Shown: positions 6,540 through 16,534, counted from the stretch's first letter. The stretch is DNA of 64,000 bases from Mucilaginibacter sp. (GCA_028288305.1 JAQBOA010000064.1:38826-102825); one strand, 5' to 3'. Notes: generated from the letters alone by a model not told the origin. Program-made: numbers and translations.

Positions 6540-9104
6540 ATGCCGGTAAAGGGAAATCAGTTTAAATCAAATAGTTTCAAGCAAGAAGATCAGCCCCGTC
6601 AGTCTTCTTCAAAACTTGAAAGAGAACGAACAGCAAAACAAAAGCAAGCAGATCTGCGCCCTTTTGAGTTTAAATATAGTCGATTAATTAAAATATCAGG
6701 CTTATTTTTTCTGTTGTTATCAGTATATTTTCTCATAGCATTTACTTCCTACCTGTTTACCTGGCAGGAAGATCAAAGCTATGTTTCAGCAGCAAACGGT
6801 GGATGGGGCAACTTATTTAAAACCACCCGGGAGCTGATGGATAATGGGGTTAAAAACCCTGTTGTTGAAAATTGGGCAGGTAAATTAGGTGCTTTACTTT
6901 CAAATCAATTTATTTTTGAATGGTTTGGGCTGGCATCATTTACTTTTGTTTTTGTTTTTTTTATCGTTGGATACCGGTTGCTATTTCGTATCAGGCTGTT
7001 CCCGGTTAACAAAGCACTGGCTTATTCCTTTTTCTTTTTGATATTTTTTTCTGTTGCCATAGGTTTTTTCCATGCTTTTATAGTAGATACGCCTAATTAC
7101 CTTGAGGGTGAGTTTGGATATTGGAGCAATCGTTTGCTTGATGCACAAATAGGCCAGTCTGGTACTGGCGGTATTTTAATTTTTGCCGCGCTTACTATAT
7201 TGATCATTGCTTATAATATTGATTTTAAACTGCCGCAACGAAAGGTTAGTACCGTAGCTTCGGGCGCTGTGGGTGATATTGTTCCGGTTCCTGTTGACCA
7301 TGAAAATGAAGAGGATTCGTTGCCACTTGAATGGTCTGGTCGTACAAATAAAGATAATCTAGTAAATACAATTAAACCCGGCTTATCTAAAGAACGGCCG
7401 TTGGAACAAAATCCAATATTTCATGAACCTGTAATATTAACACCTGACCCTGAGAGTAATGATTATGAACCAGGAAATGAAAACGGAATTCCTTTAACAA
7501 TTGGTGTTACCAGGCCTACCTCTGTTTTAAATATCGAAAAAAGTGATGATGATAAGGCTAAAAGTTTGCTCGAACAGTTTGGAACTTATGACCATACGCT
7601 TGAACTCGCATCCTATAAATACCCAACCCTCGACTTGCTTGAAAATTATGGTTCGAACAAGATAAACGTTAATTCGGATGAGCTGGGGGCTAATAAAAAC
7701 AAAATAGTTGAAACACTCAACCATTATAATATTGAGATCGATAAAATTAAGGCAACTATTGGCCCCACGGTTACCCTCTATGAAATTATTCCTGCGCCGG
7801 GTGTGCGTATATCCAAGATCAAAAACCTGGAGGATGATATAGCATTGAGTTTAGCGGCCTTAGGTATCCGTATTATTGCCCCTATGCCGGGAAAGGGTAC
7901 TATAGGTATTGAAGTGCCTAATCAAAACCCCGAGATGGTTTCTATGCGTTCAGTGCTTTCTACCGAAAAATACCAAAATACTACTATGGATCTGCCCATC
8001 GCACTTGGCAAAACCATTAGTAACGAAGTATTTATTGCCGACCTGGCTAAAATGCCGCATTTGCTGGTTGCAGGGGCTACAGGTCAGGGTAAATCGGTTG
8101 GTATAAATGCCATACTTGTTTCTTTGCTTTATAAGAAACACCCTTCTGAACTCAAATTTGTTCTGGTGGATCCTAAAAAAGTAGAGTTAACCCTTTTCCG
8201 TAAGATAGAAAGACACTTCCTCGCCAAATTGCCCGATGAGGCTGATGCTATTATAACCGACACCAAAAAAGTAGTAAACACGCTTAATTCTTTATGTATT
8301 GAGATGGACCAGCGGTACGACCTGCTTAAAGACGCGCAAGTACGGAACCTTAAAGAGTACAATCAAAAATTTGTAAACCGTAAAATAAGCAATCCTGAAA
8401 AACATAGGTACCTGCCTTTTATTGTACTGGTAATTGATGAGTTTGCCGACCTGATGATGACCGCAGGTAAGGAAGTAGAGATGCCTATAGCACGTATTGC
8501 GCAGTTGGCTCGTGCGGTGGGTATACACCTTGTAATTGCTACGCAAAGGCCTTCAGTTAATATTATTACCGGTACTATAAAAGCTAACTTCCCTTCAAGG
8601 CTGGCTTTTAGGGTATTGTCGAAAATAGATTCGCGTACGATACTTGATACGGGGGGCGCCGATCAGCTGATAGGCCGGGGGGATATGCTGCTTTCAACAG
8701 GCAGCGACCTGATACGGCTTCAATGCGCGTTTGTGGATACACATGAGGTGGAAAGAATTTCAGATTTTATTGGCAACCAACGGGGTTATCCTTCAGCTAT
8801 GCTGCTGCCTGAATATGTGGGCGAAGGTGAAACCAGCAGCTCAAAAGAATATGATCCTGATAACCGCGATCCGATGTTTGAAGAAGCTGCACGCCTGATT
8901 GTAATGCATCAGCAAGGTTCCACTTCATTGATACAACGTAAAATGAAATTAGGCTACAACCGCGCAGGCAGAATTATTGACCAGTTGGAAGCAGCAGGCA
9001 TAGTTGGCCCGTTTGAAGGCAGTAAAGCTCGCGAAGTTTTATACCCTGATGAATATAGCCTTGAAAGGCACCTTGAAGCGCTTCAAAAACAAAGCAGCAA
9101 TTAA
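6540..9104 (+). CDS. ftsK: DNA translocase FtsK/SpoIIIE
   Basis: The 854-residue protein has the full FtsK layout: a basic N-terminus, four membrane segments within about residues 50-225, a charged linker to about 330, and the motor domain. The alpha/beta motor carries Walker A GATGQGKS (about 511-518), Walker B FIVLVIDEFADLM (about 628-640) and ATQRPSVNIITGTIKANFPSR. The C-terminal winged-helix gamma domain (about 780-850; FEEAARLIVMHQQGSTSLIQRKMKLGYNRAGRII) recognises KOPS-type sites in homologues. FtsK pumps chromosomal DNA at the septum and helps XerCD resolve dimers. Start chosen at the ATG behind the TAnnTTTG promoter. Confidence 0.97.
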   Translation: MPVKGNQFKSNSFKQEDQPRQSSSKLERERTAKQKQADLRPFEFKYSRLIKISGLFFLLLSVYFLIAFTSYLFTWQEDQSYVSAANGGWGNLFKTTRELMDNGVKNPVVENWAGKLGALLSNQFIFEWFGLASFTFVFVFFIVGYRLLFRIRLFPVNKALAYSFFFLIFFSVAIGFFHAFIVDTPNYLEGEFGYWSNRLLDAQIGQSGTGGILIFAALTILIIAYNIDFKLPQRKVSTVASGAVGDIVPVPVDHENEEDSLPLEWSGRTNKDNLVNTIKPGLSKERPLEQNPIFHEPVILTPDPESNDYEPGNENGIPLTIGVTRPTSVLNIEKSDDDKAKSLLEQFGTYDHTLELASYKYPTLDLLENYGSNKINVNSDELGANKNKIVETLNHYNIEIDKIKATIGPTVTLYEIIPAPGVRISKIKNLEDDIALSLAALGIRIIAPMPGKGTIGIEVPNQNPEMVSMRSVLSTEKYQNTTMDLPIALGKTISNEVFIADLAKMPHLLVAGATGQGKSVGINAILVSLLYKKHPSELKFVLVDPKKVELTLFRKIERHFLAKLPDEADAIITDTKKVVNTLNSLCIEMDQRYDLLKDAQVRNLKEYNQKFVNRKISNPEKHRYLPFIVLVIDEFADLMMTAGKEVEMPIARIAQLARAVGIHLVIATQRPSVNIITGTIKANFPSRLAFRVLSKIDSRTILDTGGADQLIGRGDMLLSTGSDLIRLQCAFVDTHEVERISDFIGNQRGYPSAMLLPEYVGEGETSSSKEYDPDNRDPMFEEAARLIVMHQQGSTSLIQRKMKLGYNRAGRIIDQLEAAGIVGPFEGSKAREVLYPDEYSLERHLEALQKQSSN

Positions 9105-9105
9105 A

Positions 9106-9250
9106 TTGTCTGAACCATGATTTTTAGGATTTTAAGATTGCCATGATTTGGAAAATAAATTAATGCAGACGTTAAATACTTTTGAATTAAACCTATAATA
9201 AAATTTAATATCCTATAATCTTAAAATCCTGCGAATCTTAGTTCAGACAA
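9106..9250. repeat. Palindromic MITE-like repeat between ftsK and lolA
   Basis: TTGTCTGAAC at 9106-9115 is the exact reverse complement of GTTCAGACAA at 9241-9250. Nested inside, AGGATTTTAAGATT (9126-9139) pairs with AATCTTAAAATCCT (9217-9230). The element fills nearly all of the ftsK-lolA gap. It has no coding capacity, and it resembles the dispersed intergenic repeats common in Bacteroidota. Confidence 0.75.
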
Positions 9251-9257
9251 ATAACCT

Positions 9258-9938
9258 ATGAAAAAACTACTTATATCTTCAGTATTAATATTACTAACCG
9301 TCACCTGCTCATTCGCTCAAAAAGATGCGGCGGCAAAAGCTATTTTAAGCAAAGTAAGCGAGAAATACAGAATGTATAACGTAGTGAAAACTGATTTCGA
9401 TTTTACGCTTGATAACCAACAGGCCGGTGAAAAGATAGCTCAAAGCGGTACACTCGTAGCAAAACCCAAAGCCAATAAATTCAGGGTAACCATTTATGGA
9501 CCGGAAGCCACCGCCAAACCTATTATTGAGCAGGAGATTATAAGTGATGGTAAAACCCAATGGACATACCTTAAAAAAGATAATGAAGTACAGGTAAACA
9601 ATGTTGATAATAGCGATGAAGGCCTTAATCCTGCTAAAATATTTACTATTTATGAGCATGGTTACAAATACATCTACAATGGCGATGTAAAAGAAGGAGC
9701 AAAAGTTTACCAGGAGATTGATCTTACGCCTGAAGATATTAAAAAGCCTTTCTTTAAGGTTCGTCTGCTGATTGATAAAGTAAAAAAACAAATTTACAGT
9801 GCATTAATCTTCGATAAAAACGGCAGCCACTATACCTATACCTTACATAACTTTAATGGTAATGCACAAGTACCTGATAATGCTTTCAGCTTCGATGTTA
9901 AGGAGCATAAGGGTGTTGAGGTGGTGGATTTGCGTTAA
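9258..9938 (+). CDS. lolA: Outer-membrane lipoprotein carrier protein LolA-like
   Basis: This 226-residue protein has a signal peptide (MKKLLISSVLILLTVTCSFA) and a LolA-fold mature part: alternating beta-strands such as DFDFTLDNQQAGEKIAQSGTLVAKPKANKFRVTIYGPE and IISDGKTQWTYLKKDNEVQVNNVD, ending with PDNAFSFDVKEHKGVEVVDLR. LolA carries lipoproteins across the periplasm from LolCDE to the outer membrane. The ftsK-lolA order is widespread across bacteria, which supports the call. The two genes are separated here by a palindromic repeat that occupies the probable promoter or processing region. Confidence 0.92.
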   Translation: MKKLLISSVLILLTVTCSFAQKDAAAKAILSKVSEKYRMYNVVKTDFDFTLDNQQAGEKIAQSGTLVAKPKANKFRVTIYGPEATAKPIIEQEIISDGKTQWTYLKKDNEVQVNNVDNSDEGLNPAKIFTIYEHGYKYIYNGDVKEGAKVYQEIDLTPEDIKKPFFKVRLLIDKVKKQIYSALIFDKNGSHYTYTLHNFNGNAQVPDNAFSFDVKEHKGVEVVDLR

Positions 9939-9994
9939 ATCCAGGAAAGGGTATCGCGTCTTAAACGCGAAATATCTAAGACATCGAATAGCTG

Positions 9995-11299
9995 TTAAGC
10001 CTGACTGGTTTTACTTACTATCATTTTGATTATTTCGTCAAACTCTTTTGCAGATTGATCAAGGTAACTTAAAACTTTTGGATCGGGTATTTGATTTACA
10101 TTTTGTACAACTATATCAACCAAGCCCATGATGCGTGCAAGTGGCGCTCTTACAATGTGTGATTGTATATAAGCTATTTCCTGTAACCTGTTATTTTGAC
10201 TTTCAATAGCTTTAGTAAAATTCATTTGCTCTGTCATATCCCTTGCCATTACCAATACTGCTTCTTTTTCTTTGAATGGAATAGGATTAATTCTGACCTC
10301 TGCATAAAAGATCTCATGGTTTTTACGCCGGTGCTGTACAATCCGGTTTAAAGTGCTGCCTGATTTAAGGTCGTTAAGTAAATTCTCACTATAATTCTCC
10401 ATGTCTTCTTCTAATTTGATATCAGAGATGTTCATGGAAAGAAATTCTTCATTGGTATAACCATAATTTTGTATTGCCGATTCGTTAACTTGTAAAAATT
10501 GAAAGTTTTCTACATCCATTACCCACATGGGACTTGGGTTCATTATAAACAGGCTTTTATAATGTCCTTCGGATTCCTTTAACTGCTTATTTGTTTCTGC
10601 CCGTTGGATTGTTTCGGCTTGCAACTCTTTCTTTAGCCTTACTTCTCTCTTAAATGTATTTTCTAAACTGTTAATGGTTTTACTGATAAGTACCACACAA
10701 AGCCAGCTTAAAAACACCAGGTTTGATGATATAGCTATCCATGGCCCTACCCCATACTCCGTTATTAAAGGAGAGTTAAATAGCTTTAAGCCAATAATGA
10801 CCGCACAAAAAATGCTTACCAAAATATTTAAAACAATAGACCCAAAAGCATAATTACGGGGGAAAATTATTGCTGTTAGCACACTTAAAGCTAAAAGATA
10901 AATAATCCCTGGACCGGCTAAGCCAAATGCTATCATTAAAACAATAGCGAGACAATACAATATGAAGATTACATAGAGTTTTCTAAAAGTTAAATTTATT
11001 TTTTTGTTAAGTACTATTACCGCAATTGATAAAGCTGCAAACAAATCGAATACAGCGATAAATAAATAGCCATCCCTAATCCCTATGTATACCCCTGGTA
11101 CTAATGCTATTAAACAAACAGGCAATAAATAAGTTATAAGGCTGGTAAAAATGTTATCCCGCCATATACTCTCCTGGCTTTCGTTATGAGTAAGTCCTTT
11201 AGTAGCGTTTTCAACAAAAAATTTATAGTTATACCACAAGTTAAAAAAAAAACTGAAAATAATTTCTTTTAAGAAAATGTGGTTTATACTGTTTCTCAT
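9995..11299 (-). CDS. PAS sensor protein with HisKA-like end but no ATPase domain
   Basis: The 434-residue protein has a membrane sensor region (about six helices, residues 50-205), a short coiled coil (205-245), one PAS domain (about 242-358; SLFIMNPSPMWVMDVENFQFLQVNESAIQNYGY) with its PAC end (VLVMARDMTEQ), and a HisKA-like helix with IAYIQSHIVRAPLARIMGLVDIV, putative phospho-His 381. It then stops about 50 residues later: no N, G1 or G2 box is present. Such H-box-only proteins recur in Bacteroidota and may serve as sensors or as phospho-acceptors of another kinase. No frameshift remnant of an ATPase domain is visible downstream. Confidence 0.82.
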   Translation of the reverse strand: MRNSINHIFLKEIIFSFFFNLWYNYKFFVENATKGLTHNESQESIWRDNIFTSLITYLLPVCLIALVPGVYIGIRDGYLFIAVFDLFAALSIAVIVLNKKINLTFRKLYVIFILYCLAIVLMIAFGLAGPGIIYLLALSVLTAIIFPRNYAFGSIVLNILVSIFCAVIIGLKLFNSPLITEYGVGPWIAISSNLVFLSWLCVVLISKTINSLENTFKREVRLKKELQAETIQRAETNKQLKESEGHYKSLFIMNPSPMWVMDVENFQFLQVNESAIQNYGYTNEEFLSMNISDIKLEEDMENYSENLLNDLKSGSTLNRIVQHRRKNHEIFYAEVRINPIPFKEKEAVLVMARDMTEQMNFTKAIESQNNRLQEIAYIQSHIVRAPLARIMGLVDIVVQNVNQIPDPKVLSYLDQSAKEFDEIIKMIVSKTSQA

Positions 11300-11572
11300 T
11301 AATATATAAAGTAAAGGAGAATTAACTGAATAATAATGAATAGAATTCCTTTGAAACGGGAATATAGTTTTTAGAACTCATTTATCATTATAATTATAAA
11401 AAATACAACATCGCAACAATCTAATTAATTAATACGAAAATCATATAAAAAAGGTTATGATTTATAACCTATTTACAAGCCTGGTAAATAAACTATTACT
11501 TAAATGAAACTAATTAAAAAAGGCACCGTATAAATGTTCTGGTTTATGTGTGTAAACTTTAATCTGCTTAAA

Positions 11573-11986
11573 ATGAAAAAGATTATTTACCTCATCTCTG
11601 CTGCTATGCTGTTAACGTTAAGCGTTTCGGCACAACATGCTATAAGGGCTAATCATGCAATTAATCATATTGGCCAAAAAGTTGTTGTTGTGGATAGTAT
11701 TTATGATATTAAAATTTACAATGATACCACGGCGGTAATTGATTTAGGCGGTTTAGGCGATAAAGCAGCTTTGAGTGTGGTATTCAATTTTACGTCCAAA
11801 CAAAAATTCAATCCTGAGGTTTTTAAAACCCTTAAGGATTCAATGATAGAAGTAACCGGTAGCGTGGTCTTAATTGCTGATCAGCCTGCTATTGTTGTTA
11901 AAAACAGAGACAATTTATACTTCTTTTCAGACGGTATTAACCAAAATTTGCCATCTTTGTCTCAGCTTCCCTATAAAAAGGACTAA
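11573..11986 (+). CDS. Secreted protein with OB-fold-like domain
   Basis: From the ATG at 11573 the protein is 137 residues with a signal peptide (MKKIIYLISAAMLLTLSVSAQ). The mature part (NHIGQKVVVVDSIYDIKIYNDTTAVIDLGG...LSVVFNF...LKDSMIEVTGSVVLIADQPAIVVKN) has the strand pattern of small secreted OB-fold proteins in Bacteroidota: a conserved HIGxxVxV opening, xxLNLGG-like strand and VTGxV...xxPxIVV close. Function is unknown. An upstream in-frame ATG at 11534 would put 13 residues before the signal peptide and is less likely. No close operon partner. Confidence 0.7.
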   Translation: MKKIIYLISAAMLLTLSVSAQHAIRANHAINHIGQKVVVVDSIYDIKIYNDTTAVIDLGGLGDKAALSVVFNFTSKQKFNPEVFKTLKDSMIEVTGSVVLIADQPAIVVKNRDNLYFFSDGINQNLPSLSQLPYKKD

Positions 11987-12084
11987 ACTAACTTTAAATA
12001 ATTTTCTACTGTATGCTAATAATTTTTATAAATTCTATTGTTAATAGCATTCATAAAAATATTATTTATCTTAAGCCGTAAATC

Positions 12085-12672
12085 ATGCGGTCAAACTCCC
12101 TTTATATTATTTTATTTGATTTTAAGTTACTGATTGTTACTTCGATACTGTTACCGGTATTGGTTTTTTCTCAATCGAAAAAAACCGGTTCAATTGAATA
12201 TTTAAAATATAGTAACGGTTTTAACAATATTGTTTTAGGGGATGATATAAAGCAAATCCCGGATTATAAACTAACCTATCTTGACAATGATAAAAAATTT
12301 GATTCGGATAGCTGTTTAAAATTTGCTTATAGGGATACCAGCTTGTTAAAATTGAATAACGATTTATATTTGGAGTTAGTTGGATTACGCACGTACAAAA
12401 ATAAAGTAGTTAACATTTATCTTTTTTTCAAAAAAAAGGATGGATATAAAGTTTTACGTTCCTTCTTATCTTCTTATGGTTTGTTTACAAGTAAGCCTAA
12501 TGATTACGTTGATATCTATAGCTGGAACTCCAGTACAATAAATTTAACCCTAAAATATGAATTGGACGCCGAATTAGGCGTAGCGGTTTTCAGTTGCAAT
12601 AGCTTGGAAAAAGAAATTGAAGCAATGAAAATAAAACGGATGATAAACCTTTTTTACCTCAATAAGTTTTAG
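12085..12672 (+). CDS. Secreted protein of unknown function
   Basis: I do not recognise this 195-residue protein. Residues 1-30 form a signal-peptide-like segment with a hydrophobic core (LLIVTSILLPVLVFSQ). The mature part is rich in Lys, Asp, Tyr and Leu, with segments such as GFNNIVLGDDIKQIPDYKLTYLD, LYLELVGLRTYKNKVVNIYLFF and INLTLKYELDAELGVAVFSC that suggest alternating beta-strands. It probably lies in the periplasm or envelope. It ends 7 bases from the stop of the leftward hybrid kinase, so the two genes converge tightly. Confidence 0.6.
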   Translation: MRSNSLYIILFDFKLLIVTSILLPVLVFSQSKKTGSIEYLKYSNGFNNIVLGDDIKQIPDYKLTYLDNDKKFDSDSCLKFAYRDTSLLKLNNDLYLELVGLRTYKNKVVNIYLFFKKKDGYKVLRSFLSSYGLFTSKPNDYVDIYSWNSSTINLTLKYELDAELGVAVFSCNSLEKEIEAMKIKRMINLFYLNKF

Positions 12673-12679
12673 TTTAAAT

Positions 12680-15600
12680 TTATTTAATCGAATATTCTTT
12701 CTTCATATTTTCAATTACTTTTGACATAACTTTATCAGTTTCTTCTAAAAGTTCTTTTAAATCCTCATTCTCTTCTTTATGATAACCTGCACTTTCGATG
12801 CTCCTGATCACATGTTTTAATGTGATAATATTTAAGTTATCTAAGCTGGGCTTTATTTTGTGAGCAATGGCACCCATTTTTTCCAGGTCTCCGGCATTAT
12901 AAGCGCTCTTCATTTCATTTATCATTGGAGGTGTTTGATCGCAAAACATACTCACCATTTTTTCTATAAATTCGTCATTTCCCCTGCCAATTTCTTTTAA
13001 AGTGGAGAGATCGTACAATAATTCTTCACCTACTTCTTCCGTAACTTCTTCAGCCTTTGAAAGATTTACTTCTTTACCCAGGCACTTTGCTATTGTTTTC
13101 AATAATTCTTCTTCTTTAAATGGTTTTGAAACATAATCATTCATGCCTCCAGCAATACACTTTTCACTTTCTCCTTTTATAGCGTTTGCTGTAAGGGCTA
13201 TTATTGGAATATTACTCCTGCTGTTCCTGATGATCCGGGTGGCTTCAAACCCATTCATATTTGGCATTTGTATGTCCATTAAAATTACATCGGGCTTGCA
13301 AAGATTAAACTTTTCAACTGCCTGCTGGCCATTAATCGCATGGATAATTTCAGCACCATAGTTTTCCAGAAAAATTGAAGCAACCAACCTGTTCATTTCA
13401 TTATCGTCGGCTATTAAAATTTTCTTTCCCAATAAGAAATGCGAGTCAATTTTAACGACAACTTTTTCAGGCAAATCCGCATAAACGCCTTTTTTTAGAT
13501 TTAATATAAATGATATGATTGTTCCTTCGCCTTTTTTACTTTCAACAGTCATCGTTCCACCCATTAAATCTATTAAGTGTTTACAGATACTCATGCCTAA
13601 TCCAGTACCGCCATAATTCCGGCTTGTAGATTCATATTCCTGAGTGAATTTTTCGAATAGATGTTCCATAAATGATTCATCCATTCCTATACCCGTATCT
13701 TTTACGACAACCTTTATTATTTGTGTTGAATGATTATCTTCAATAAGGCTAAATGAAAGATCAACCGTACCCTTTTCTGTAAACTTAATTGCATTGCTCA
13801 TTAAGTTTAACAGTACCTGGTTAAGCCGGTAGGGATCACCGATTAGTATTGGTGAAATATTTTTATCAAAAAATGCACTTGTTAATTTAAGCCCTCTTTC
13901 TTCGGCCTTATATGCCAAAACACGCATTGCTTTTATCCCCAATAACTTGGGTTCGAAACCTATATTTTCAAGACTTAACTTACCTGCTTCAATTTTCGAC
14001 AGATCAAGTATGTCATTAATTATTACTAATAAATTTTCTGAAGCAGATTGAATTACCTCGAGGTAAAACTGTTGCGGAGCTGTAAGCGTACTTTTAGCCA
14101 ATTGATTACTCATGCCCATGATAGCATTCATAGGAGTGCGGATTTCATGGCTCATATTGGCAAGAAAAATTTCTTTTATCCTAGTCGATTGCTCGGCCTG
14201 GATACGGGCTTCAATTAATTGTAATTCAAGTGTTTTTTGTTCCGTTATATCAAGGTAAATACCTATTGAACCTACCAATTCACCTCTGTCATTATAACTT
14301 GGCGCCCCACTTCCCAACCACCATTTTACATTCCTGTTTTTGTCCCGGGCTTCTATTTCGTACGCATCTGCAATGCCATTTTTCCTACTTTTTATTTTTT
14401 CTTTAAGAAAATCGGCTCCTTTCTCATCGCTAGCTATTAGGTTTCGTGCAGTTTGCCCCAATAATTCGTCAAGGGAATATCCACTCATGTTACAAAAACT
14501 TTTGTTTGCAAAAATTATTTCTTCGTTCGTATCAACTTCAAGTAAACCCAAATTCATATTTGTAATTATGCTATGGTATTTTTCTTCACTTGCCCTTAGT
14601 GTCTCCTCTATGGTTTTTCGCTCTGTAATATCACTTATAAAGCCAGTAAATACCTTTGACCCGGTTTGAGAAATATAGGAAAATGAGGAATATATAGCGA
14701 GCCACCTCATGCCAACACCGGGGATCACAAGGCGCGATTCATCGTAGAATGGTTCAAGTGTATTTTTACTGTGCTCATTTTTTGCAATAATCTTATCAAG
14801 ATCATCTGGATGAATGTAATTGGTGTAATTACGAAAATCGTCAGCGCTTATACCAAATACGCGTTCAACTGCCGGACTTATGTAATTAAAGCCCTCAGTT
14901 CCGTCTGTCCTGAATTCATACTCATAAATAACGCCCGGAATATTTGCAGAAAGCGCTTTAAATTGTTTTACACGATGTTCAAGCTCAGTTTCGGTATGTT
15001 TTATTTTGGTAATATTTTCTCCCAATGCAAAAAATCCTGTTAACTCATCATAGGCATTTAATATAGGCTGCCCTTGTATTCGCAGCCAGTACGGCTTACC
15101 GGATTTTGAATAATTTAAAATTTCAGTGTTATAAGGAAGACCCTGATCAATCTGTTTTTTAAGATAGGCTATAGTTTCCTTATCGGTATCAGGTCCCCAT
15201 AATAAATGACCCGGTTTTTTATTGACAGCTTCCTCTAAGCTATACCCTGTAATTTCCGTGAAACTTTTATTAACCCAGGTAGTATTTCCATTTTTATCAG
15301 CAATAATAACAGCGTTTATATTGTCTTCAGCAATTTGTGAAAGAATCTTAAGTTGTTCTTCTTTTTCTTTTTCAAAGGTGATGTCTTCTATTATGGCAAA
15401 GTATTGCAGCTCATCATTTTCTCCGGTTCTATAAGCCTGGCCTTTAACCCTTCCCCAAAACCAGGTTCCATCTTTACGATAATGTAATATCTCTGAATCA
15501 AAGGATTCGGTTTTTCCAACCAAACCTGAAATTTTGTTTAACAGTATCGTATCAGATAATGGCCCTTTACAAAAATCAAGTGTTTTTTTACCTATTATTT

Positions 15601-16534
15601 CTTCAGATTTGTAACCGGTCATCTTACAAAAAGCATCATTTACCCAAAATATTTTAGCTTTATTGTCAGTAAATAATACACCGCTTTCATTTGCGCTTGC
15701 CACTAATGATATACGGAGCAGCTCCTCTTCATTTTTCTTTTGCTCAGTGATATCTCTGCCGTAAACATTAAAATAGCTATTTTCCGGTAAATACCGGGTA
15801 ACAAATAAGTATAATTTATTATTGGAGATGACTTCAAACGTCCACTGGTCATTTATATAGTCACCCTTACCTGAAATATATTTCCAAAACTCATCTTTTT
15901 TATAGGTCGTACCTTTGTAACAAAAATCCGATAGTGCGTCTGCTGCAGGATTTCGGAAAATAACATTCCCTTCAATCCCTATACGAAATATTGGCTCGGT
16001 ATTTTGCATAGGGAATAAAGCTAAATCCCTCAAGTTGCTGGCAATTTTTTTTAAATCATTTTTTTTGCTATCAGCTATTTCCAGTAATTGTTTTAAATCA
16101 TCGTTAACCAATTGCTGTGATTTAACAACATTTAGTAAATCAAACAAAGGATTATGATGGGCAAAGTCATTTAAAGTAAGATTATTCTCTTTAACGATCT
16201 CCAACGTATTAAGCAATGGCGATCCGATAAACAATAAACTATTTGTATCTTCTAAAAATTCAAACTGCCCTTTAAGAACAGTTTTGTTTTGATTGTTAAC
16301 CAAAAGCGTTATCAATTGATCGCAAACTGACTTAAACGAAGAAAAATCAATCAATTCGATTTCTTTTTGTTGAATCTGAAATCTTTCTGAAAAGGGTTTA
16401 TCACTACAATCTTTACACAGTTTTTCAAGACTGGTACCGTAACTATCAATTATTAAATTTTCGTTAATTAGGATATAAAACGGGAAGAGACGGTTAATGC
16501 TCTCTTTATTAAATAACATTTGAGTTGAACTCAT
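12680..16534 (-). CDS. HNOBA-PAS hybrid sensor histidine kinase/response regulator
   Basis: The 1284-residue protein contains, in order: an HNOBA-like domain (about 12-160; FPFYILINENLIIDSYG, LKGQFEFLEDTNSLLFIGSP, LTLNDFAHHNPLFDLL), a signalling coiled coil, five PAS/PAC units (about 170-265, 270-390, 395-512, 525-640, 645-770), HisKA with His796 (MSHEIRTPMNAIMG), HATPase (N box with Asn914, DTGIGM, GGTGLGMSI), a receiver with Asp1087 (VILMDIQMPNMNG), and an Hpt domain with His1225 (AHKIKPS). HNOBA domains normally partner H-NOX heme sensors of nitric oxide. No signal peptide or membrane segment is seen, so it acts in the cytoplasm. It is divergent from the exopolysaccharide locus; a link to the receiver at 17836 is inferred. 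Confidence 0.92.
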   Translation of the reverse strand: MSSTQMLFNKESINRLFPFYILINENLIIDSYGTSLEKLCKDCSDKPFSERFQIQQKEIELIDFSSFKSVCDQLITLLVNNQNKTVLKGQFEFLEDTNSLLFIGSPLLNTLEIVKENNLTLNDFAHHNPLFDLLNVVKSQQLVNDDLKQLLEIADSKKNDLKKIASNLRDLALFPMQNTEPIFRIGIEGNVIFRNPAADALSDFCYKGTTYKKDEFWKYISGKGDYINDQWTFEVISNNKLYLFVTRYLPENSYFNVYGRDITEQKKNEEELLRISLVASANESGVLFTDNKAKIFWVNDAFCKMTGYKSEEIIGKKTLDFCKGPLSDTILLNKISGLVGKTESFDSEILHYRKDGTWFWGRVKGQAYRTGENDELQYFAIIEDITFEKEKEEQLKILSQIAEDNINAVIIADKNGNTTWVNKSFTEITGYSLEEAVNKKPGHLLWGPDTDKETIAYLKKQIDQGLPYNTEILNYSKSGKPYWLRIQGQPILNAYDELTGFFALGENITKIKHTETELEHRVKQFKALSANIPGVIYEYEFRTDGTEGFNYISPAVERVFGISADDFRNYTNYIHPDDLDKIIAKNEHSKNTLEPFYDESRLVIPGVGMRWLAIYSSFSYISQTGSKVFTGFISDITERKTIEETLRASEEKYHSIITNMNLGLLEVDTNEEIIFANKSFCNMSGYSLDELLGQTARNLIASDEKGADFLKEKIKSRKNGIADAYEIEARDKNRNVKWWLGSGAPSYNDRGELVGSIGIYLDITEQKTLELQLIEARIQAEQSTRIKEIFLANMSHEIRTPMNAIMGMSNQLAKSTLTAPQQFYLEVIQSASENLLVIINDILDLSKIEAGKLSLENIGFEPKLLGIKAMRVLAYKAEERGLKLTSAFFDKNISPILIGDPYRLNQVLLNLMSNAIKFTEKGTVDLSFSLIEDNHSTQIIKVVVKDTGIGMDESFMEHLFEKFTQEYESTSRNYGGTGLGMSICKHLIDLMGGTMTVESKKGEGTIISFILNLKKGVYADLPEKVVVKIDSHFLLGKKILIADDNEMNRLVASIFLENYGAEIIHAINGQQAVEKFNLCKPDVILMDIQMPNMNGFEATRIIRNSRSNIPIIALTANAIKGESEKCIAGGMNDYVSKPFKEEELLKTIAKCLGKEVNLSKAEEVTEEVGEELLYDLSTLKEIGRGNDEFIEKMVSMFCDQTPPMINEMKSAYNAGDLEKMGAIAHKIKPSLDNLNIITLKHVIRSIESAGYHKEENEDLKELLEETDKVMSKVIENMKKEYSIK

